Source: Brasenia schreberi (Eukaryota; Streptophyta; Magnoliopsida; Nymphaeales; Cabombaceae). Taken from it: DNA of 64,000 bases. The stretch covers positions 7,566,001 through 7,630,000 of the forward strand of contig JAYKKT010000041.1 of assembly GCA_036023115.1 (NCBI GenBank), given 5' to 3'. The notes under the pieces were generated by a model that was not told the DNA's origin, made no database searches, and worked only from the letters and a program-made list of their open reading frames with translations. The first letter of the stretch is position 1, and each line of letters begins with the position of its first letter. Made by a program: the position numbers and the translations under genes. This document shows positions 59,070 to 64,000 of this stretch, piece by piece.

Positions 59070-60170
59070 TGTTTACAATAAATAAGTTATGTTATTAAGT
59101 AAGCACCAATACTATGGAACTTAAAGTTCAATAAAGTCATCTCACATGGGTTTGAGGTGATAGATGAAGACCATTTTGTCTTTATAAAGAAAATTGAGGA
59201 AAATTTTATAATATTGGTATTATATGTTGATGACATATCATTTGCAATCAGCAACATATCTTACTGAAAAATTTCAAGAATTGGGTTATCTTCACCATTT
59301 GATAAGAAATATATGGGGAAGGAAATTTTAGCTTGAGTTAAAATCATATGAGAGAGAGATCAAGAAAGTTTTTGGCTTTATCTCAAGAATATTACATTCA
59401 ACAAATTCTAGATCAATACTCTATGAATTTTTTTAATGTTGAGTGTACCCCTGTGGTAAAAGAAACCATCCCAAGTTGAAGCTATGTCTCAAAACTCTAG
59501 AGGAAAAGACTAAAATTGTTAAAAAACCTTATAGTAGTGCTATTGGTAGTCTTATGTTACTATGTTATGTACTCGACCCAACATCTCCTATACTATTGGC
59601 TTGGTAAGCTATTTTCTGTCTAATCTAGGGATTGAGACATTGGAAACTAGTGAAGAGAATATTCAAATATTTGCAAGGAACGACATATTATTGTCTATAC
59701 TGCAAATGATCAAACTCGGGCATAAGTAGCTAGCTACATAATTGCTGGTTGGGAAGCTAATATGAATAACAATAAGTCTACCTCAAGTTTTGCTTTTATT
59801 TAAATGGTGAACCATATCTTGGAGTAGTAAAAGCAAACCTATATGGAACTATAAACCATGTACACTAAATAGGTGGCATGTTCGACAATAGTTCAAGAAG
59901 TTGTTTGGTTGAGGAGATTTCTGAAGCATCTAAGAGTTGTTAGTGATAATAGGAGTTGTTATTCATTATGATAGCCAAGTTGTCTTTGCTTTCACAAAGA
60001 TCCCAAATACCATAGCAAGGGCAAGCATATTTTGATTAAATATAATTTTGAAGGGGCATGTTTAGGAAAAGCAAAGTCATTCTTAAGTATGTCCCTATAG
60101 GTGGAATGCTTGCAAATCCTTTCACTAAGCCTTTAAAAAATATTCTTTCCAAGGACACGTGAGGTCTTTG
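59070..60170 (+). mobile_element. Ty1/copia relic: reverse-transcriptase end and RNase H
   Basis: The plus strand reads KVISHGFEVIDEDHFVF, ILVLYVDDISF (the active-site YVDD), ALSQEYYIQQILDQY, GWEANMNNNKSTSSFAF, VQEVVWLRRFLKHL, and MLANPFTKALKK with a shifted end. Many stops. No LTR pair found. Confidence 0.82.
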
Positions 60171-60690
60171 TGATTGAGAACAATACAATATGTCTATAAA
60201 TAAATGTGATTGTATCTCTTCTTATGATGAATGAATTATATGTTAAGTCTATGATTATTCATATCATTATTAGCACATGCATTGTGTAAACCATAATGTT
60301 GCCTCAATAATATGTGAGATCAAGATGAGATCATTGAAAGTGTAAAATGATCAAAATAAGTTGTTCAATGTTTACCTAACTTGCTTATGGTTAGGTAGGG
60401 TCAGTAAAGAAAAGATGGATGAACTCAAGTTAGGCATCATGGATGCATTAAATGAAGTTTGTATGACATTAAGAAAGTTGACAAACTTGCACTCTGATGT
60501 TTTAGAAGCTAACATAGTAATTGTAAGGAAACCCCTCTTGTACCTTACCAATCATTGCCATAGTGTGCCACTTGGATTCACAAGAGATCGGCCACTAATA
60601 TGACCATATATAACCTTAAATAGGATGTAAATCGAAGTAAAATAACTCAATCGAATAAACTTTGAATACAATCTCATTAATCAACCACCA
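60171..60690. other. spacer between convergent copia relics
   Basis: Contains an 80-codon plus-strand frame (60361-60603) with LKLGIMDALNEVCMTLRKL that I do not recognise. Part is probably LTR sequence of the flanking relics. Confidence 0.3.
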
Positions 60691-60699
60691 AAGCATGTT

Positions 60700-62400
60700 A
60701 TTTAGTGTACAAGAGAGTATCTTATATACGCAAAGGCATCTACAACAAGAAAGAAGGCAATAGTAGTAAAGGACTCCAAATGGATAGGTTTGTTAACTAT
60801 GAATTGAAACCATGGAGTTGGGAGCAACTTGATGAAAACATTTCCAAGTTGATATTCAGACCATATGAAGTGAAGATCTAAATGTCCTTGTAGATGCTCT
60901 TCACATACGTAGTGGTAGTACATTCCAATGTGTTTGGTATGTTTATGGAATGTGTTGTTGGTGATGTACATAACCTTCTTGTTGTCATAGTACATGTGAG
61001 GAGTGGTTTCAATTGTTACATCAAGATCCTAAAGTAGTTTGAGCCAAAGTCAATTATGTGGTAGTATTGGTCATGACTCTATATTCAACTTTAGTAGAGT
61101 AGAGACACTTTTTGTTGTTTTTTATACCTACATGAGATGATAGAGTCCCAAGGAAAATGCAGTAACCCATCATAGAATGCCTGTCATTAACATCAATATC
61201 CTAGTTTATATCAATATAAGTAATTAAACTAAGATAAGAATAAGAAGATAAGAAAACTCCCTTTCTAGTGGTATTTTTGAAATATCTAACTATCCGTGCA
61301 TGACAACACTCATATGCACTATGGTAGGTACATGTTGGAATTTACTTACCATATAAACAATATGTGTGATGTTAAGACAAGTGATAGTCAAATAGGTCAG
61401 AGCCTCAACATTTATCGATATGGAGTGGGATCTTTAAGTGGTTTTCCATCTCTAAGTTTCATTTTAGATTAAGCATCTAAGGTGTCTCGACTGTCTTGTC
61501 ATCCGTGAGTTCTAATCTAGTAACAACATCATTAGCAAACTTAGTTTAAGATAAGAAAATACTATATCAGTATAAGTTACATCTATATCAAGAAAGTATC
61601 GCAAATGACAAAGATCTTTCATTTTAAATTCCTTACCAAAGTCCTTTTTAATGTATTGTATGCTTATATCATCATTCCTTATGATAATCATATCATCTAC
61701 ATATAGTAAAAGGATTATAATACCCATAGTAGATTTTTTTATGAATAATATGGTGTTAGTGTAACATGTAGTAAAGCCATGGTTAGCCATAAATTCACTT
61801 GTCAAAACAACCCTTAGGGGCTTTTCTAAGTCCATACAAAGCCTTTTTAGGTGCAGACATGACTTTTTGAAATAGCAAGGCTTGAAAGAGGTTTCATATA
61901 GACCTCTTCTTTTAACCACACATTTAAAAAAGTATTTTTAACATCTATTTGAAAGATATTTTAGTTTCTAATTGCACTAATGGCAATAAGAATCCTAACT
62001 ATAACCATTCAAAATATTGGATCAACGGTTTTTCATAGTCTATTCCGTATTCTTGGGAGTATCCTTTGGCAACTAAATAAGTTTTAAATCTTTTTATAAT
62101 ACCATCACTTTTTGTCTTAATCTTGTACATCTACCTACATTGTATAGGCATTTTAGTCTCTCGATGACTTGACTATCTCCCATGTCTAGGCTTTGTTCAA
62201 AATGTTTAATTTCTTGATCCTTGCATCAATTCTAACTTGGGACAATTCTTTTTAAGAACTCCACTAGACACTAACAAGGTCCTAGTGGTTTCCACTATGT
62301 GTCTATGTTTGCATTTGACAACACCATTTTGTTATAGGATTTTTGTAAAAGAGGTTTGATGAAAAATTTCATTATCTTCAAGGTAATTTTCAAACTCTTT
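60700..62400 (-). mobile_element. Ty1/copia relic: integrase end, reverse transcriptase and RNase H
   Basis: On the minus strand, NGVVKCKHRHIVET (62310-62270) is the integrase end. YLVAKGYSQEYGIDYEK (62080-62030), LYVDDMIIIRNDD and FKMKDLCHLRYFLDIDV (61720-61600) are reverse transcriptase. YYDNKKVMYITNNTFH, KHTKHIGMYYHYVCE and YQLGNVFIKLLP (60995-60830) are the RNase H end. Frames are broken between blocks. Convergent with the relic at 59070-60170. Confidence 0.85.
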
Positions 62401-64000
62401 TGAAACAAATTCACCCTAGAATCAAACTTAAAAATCTTAATGTTAGAATCAAATTGATTCTTAATAAGATTATAAAAAATGACAAAGTTCTTGAAAACAT
62501 CCAACCTAGATTTAGAAAATGACAAATTCACCCTAGAACCAGTTTCTGTTTTTCAGAACTTGGCAAAATTGGTTTTCCAAACACCTAGGGCACAAATTTA
62601 ACCAAGTCTCTTATATTTTCTTAAAGTGGATTTGGAATCACATCTACACAAATGAGTCCTCAAAGCACCTAGGCTGACCCTTGAGCATCAGTTTAAGAAG
62701 GCCTAAGGTGACAAGATTTCGCTTAGCATAATCGCAAAATAAGTTAGATTTACAAACTTTGCTAGTTTTGAAAACTAGTTGGCATGCTCGTGCATAAACG
62801 AAGTAGATTTGAGAAGTTTATTTCAAGTCTCTTCATAGGCTTGGAGTGAAATTTTCACATCTACAGTAACATAACCTCATCTTTTCGAGAACACTGAGTG
62901 CTTTACTTTTCTAAGTAACCCCTAGCGACAATTGGGATATGCACAATAGTAACATAGCCTCCTTGTCTTTTTCCTCCTTTGAGAACAAGGGTCAGAGTTC
63001 TCTAGTATGCCCCTATGTCTTCCTGCATTCTAATTGAGTTTAGCATCCTTTACCATTTGAGTGGAGTGACCATTACTAACAACATATTTTGGCATGTTTA
63101 ATGAGGCACACAAGTTTGCTTGTGGAGTTACCCAATTTATGCAGACTTGATATAGTCAAATGTACTCGATGACATCTTCCAATATAGACGTTGACTATCA
63201 TTCATGATCATCACTAGTTTACATCTCTTAGGTACTACGCTCGAACAATCCGATAGGCCATCCACCACTGTAATAAAGAGAGAATGTGCCAATTATGCCT
63301 CATATTCAATTGAATGAAGATGTCCTCAAATACCTTCAACCATCAGTTAATGACTGGTTGCAGGGACAGTTTGGAGATCTCTAGACACCGTTGTTTTGTC
63401 AGATGGCATAAACTATGCTTACAATGATTGCCAATCAACTAACTAGTATTAGAGACGAGGATCTATTCATTGATAAAAAAGAGAGGCTATAAAAGTAGCC
63501 ACCCAAGCGACATTCTAGTATGGACCGATGTTCAACACTTTATAGGGAGATATGTCTCAAGACCCGCTGTGTATCAAGGACTTGATTTGTAATACGGGCT
63601 ACTTTATAAAAGTTGGCATAAATGACCAAGAAGCACCACTCTTTATATTCAAAAGTAGCTCCTGCATTGGTCATAAAGCCACCAAAAGAAAATTTCTCGA
63701 TTAGTTGGTGGATGGCTTTAGTCACTACAACGGTCGTTAAACTTGATGTTGCTATACCACTTGCTAATACCTTGGTTAGGTAAATGGAATAGAGATTCCT
63801 TAAAAAAGGTTAAATTGATGGGCTAAACATTGAGGGAACTACATCTAGTCTATTGTTCGATTGGTGGAGGATGAAGATGCATCAACTCTATTCAACACAT
63901 GTTGAAAGCACAAGAATCGCTACCACTTCGAGAAAGAGATGTGAACGGGTTGGATAGTCTTTCTGACATCTATCAAGTCACAAAACTTTCATCACTCATT
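62401..64000. other. unassigned right end of the window
   Basis: AT-rich with short frames. The part up to ~63200 may be the gag/protease side of the minus-strand copia relic (cysteine-poor, no clear motif). 63290-64000 has no recognised domain on either strand. Confidence 0.3.

Noticed and set aside
1..64000. CRISPR arrays, prokaryotic operons, rRNA genes.
   Set aside because: No regularly spaced repeats with unique spacers and no rRNA sequence; introns, plant genes and plant retroelements show eukaryotic nuclear DNA.

Overview
The window is nuclear DNA of a flowering plant. Three intron-containing plant housekeeping genes lie in a background of plant retrotransposons: a LINE of the RTE type, Ty1/copia elements of several lineages and hAT-like DNA elements. 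The species cannot be named from the sequence. Long introns, AT-rich spacers and abundant RTE copies suggest a medium to large genome.

Host genes. (1) A complete gene for the mitochondrial complex I subunit NDUFA2/B8 lies on the minus strand in three exons at 21278-21193, 20927-20821 and 1839-1739. Phases match at both junctions and the product is 97 residues. Its second intron is about 19 kb and holds most of the repeats in the first third of the window, including a full-length RTE LINE. (2) RPL10 (uL16, 222 aa) is intact on the plus strand at 30155-30823, with a telo-box/TATA promoter near 27238-27277 and a 5'-UTR intron of about 2.8 kb. (3) A plastid-type monothiol glutaredoxin (GRXS14-like) lies on the minus strand with its last exon at 34909-34854 and its main exon at 36389-36121. 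One base is missing next to the CGFS active site, and the transit-peptide exon was not found.

Repeats by region. 1-6400: an RTE 5' fragment, a copia RNase H relic, a broken SYP2-type syntaxin fragment, GA/CT microsatellites and tandem repeats. 6400-10245: a full-length RTE inserted into an older, opposite RTE copy, with a 13-bp target-site duplication. 10245-21180: hAT pieces (BED finger plus DUF659), copia and RTE fragments and a 137-bp tandem repeat. 22450-26045: a decayed plus-strand copia element. 36950-43000: two plus-strand copia elements, the second a chimera of two lineages inside one LTR pair. 43140-51730: RTE copies; one is split by a 2.4-kb non-autonomous LTR element that carries host-gene fragments. 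51730-56540: two minus-strand copia bodies sharing one LTR. 56538-64000: an RTE 5' fragment, two convergent copia relics and unassigned AT-rich DNA.

The most unusual object is the LTR element at 46885-49264. It has LTRs, a primer-binding site and a polypurine tract but no recognisable gag or pol. Instead it carries a continuous chimeric reading frame joining a RING-finger fragment to a fragment of a family-17 beta-1,3-glucanase, followed by a coiled-coil-like piece and a 44-bp tandem repeat.
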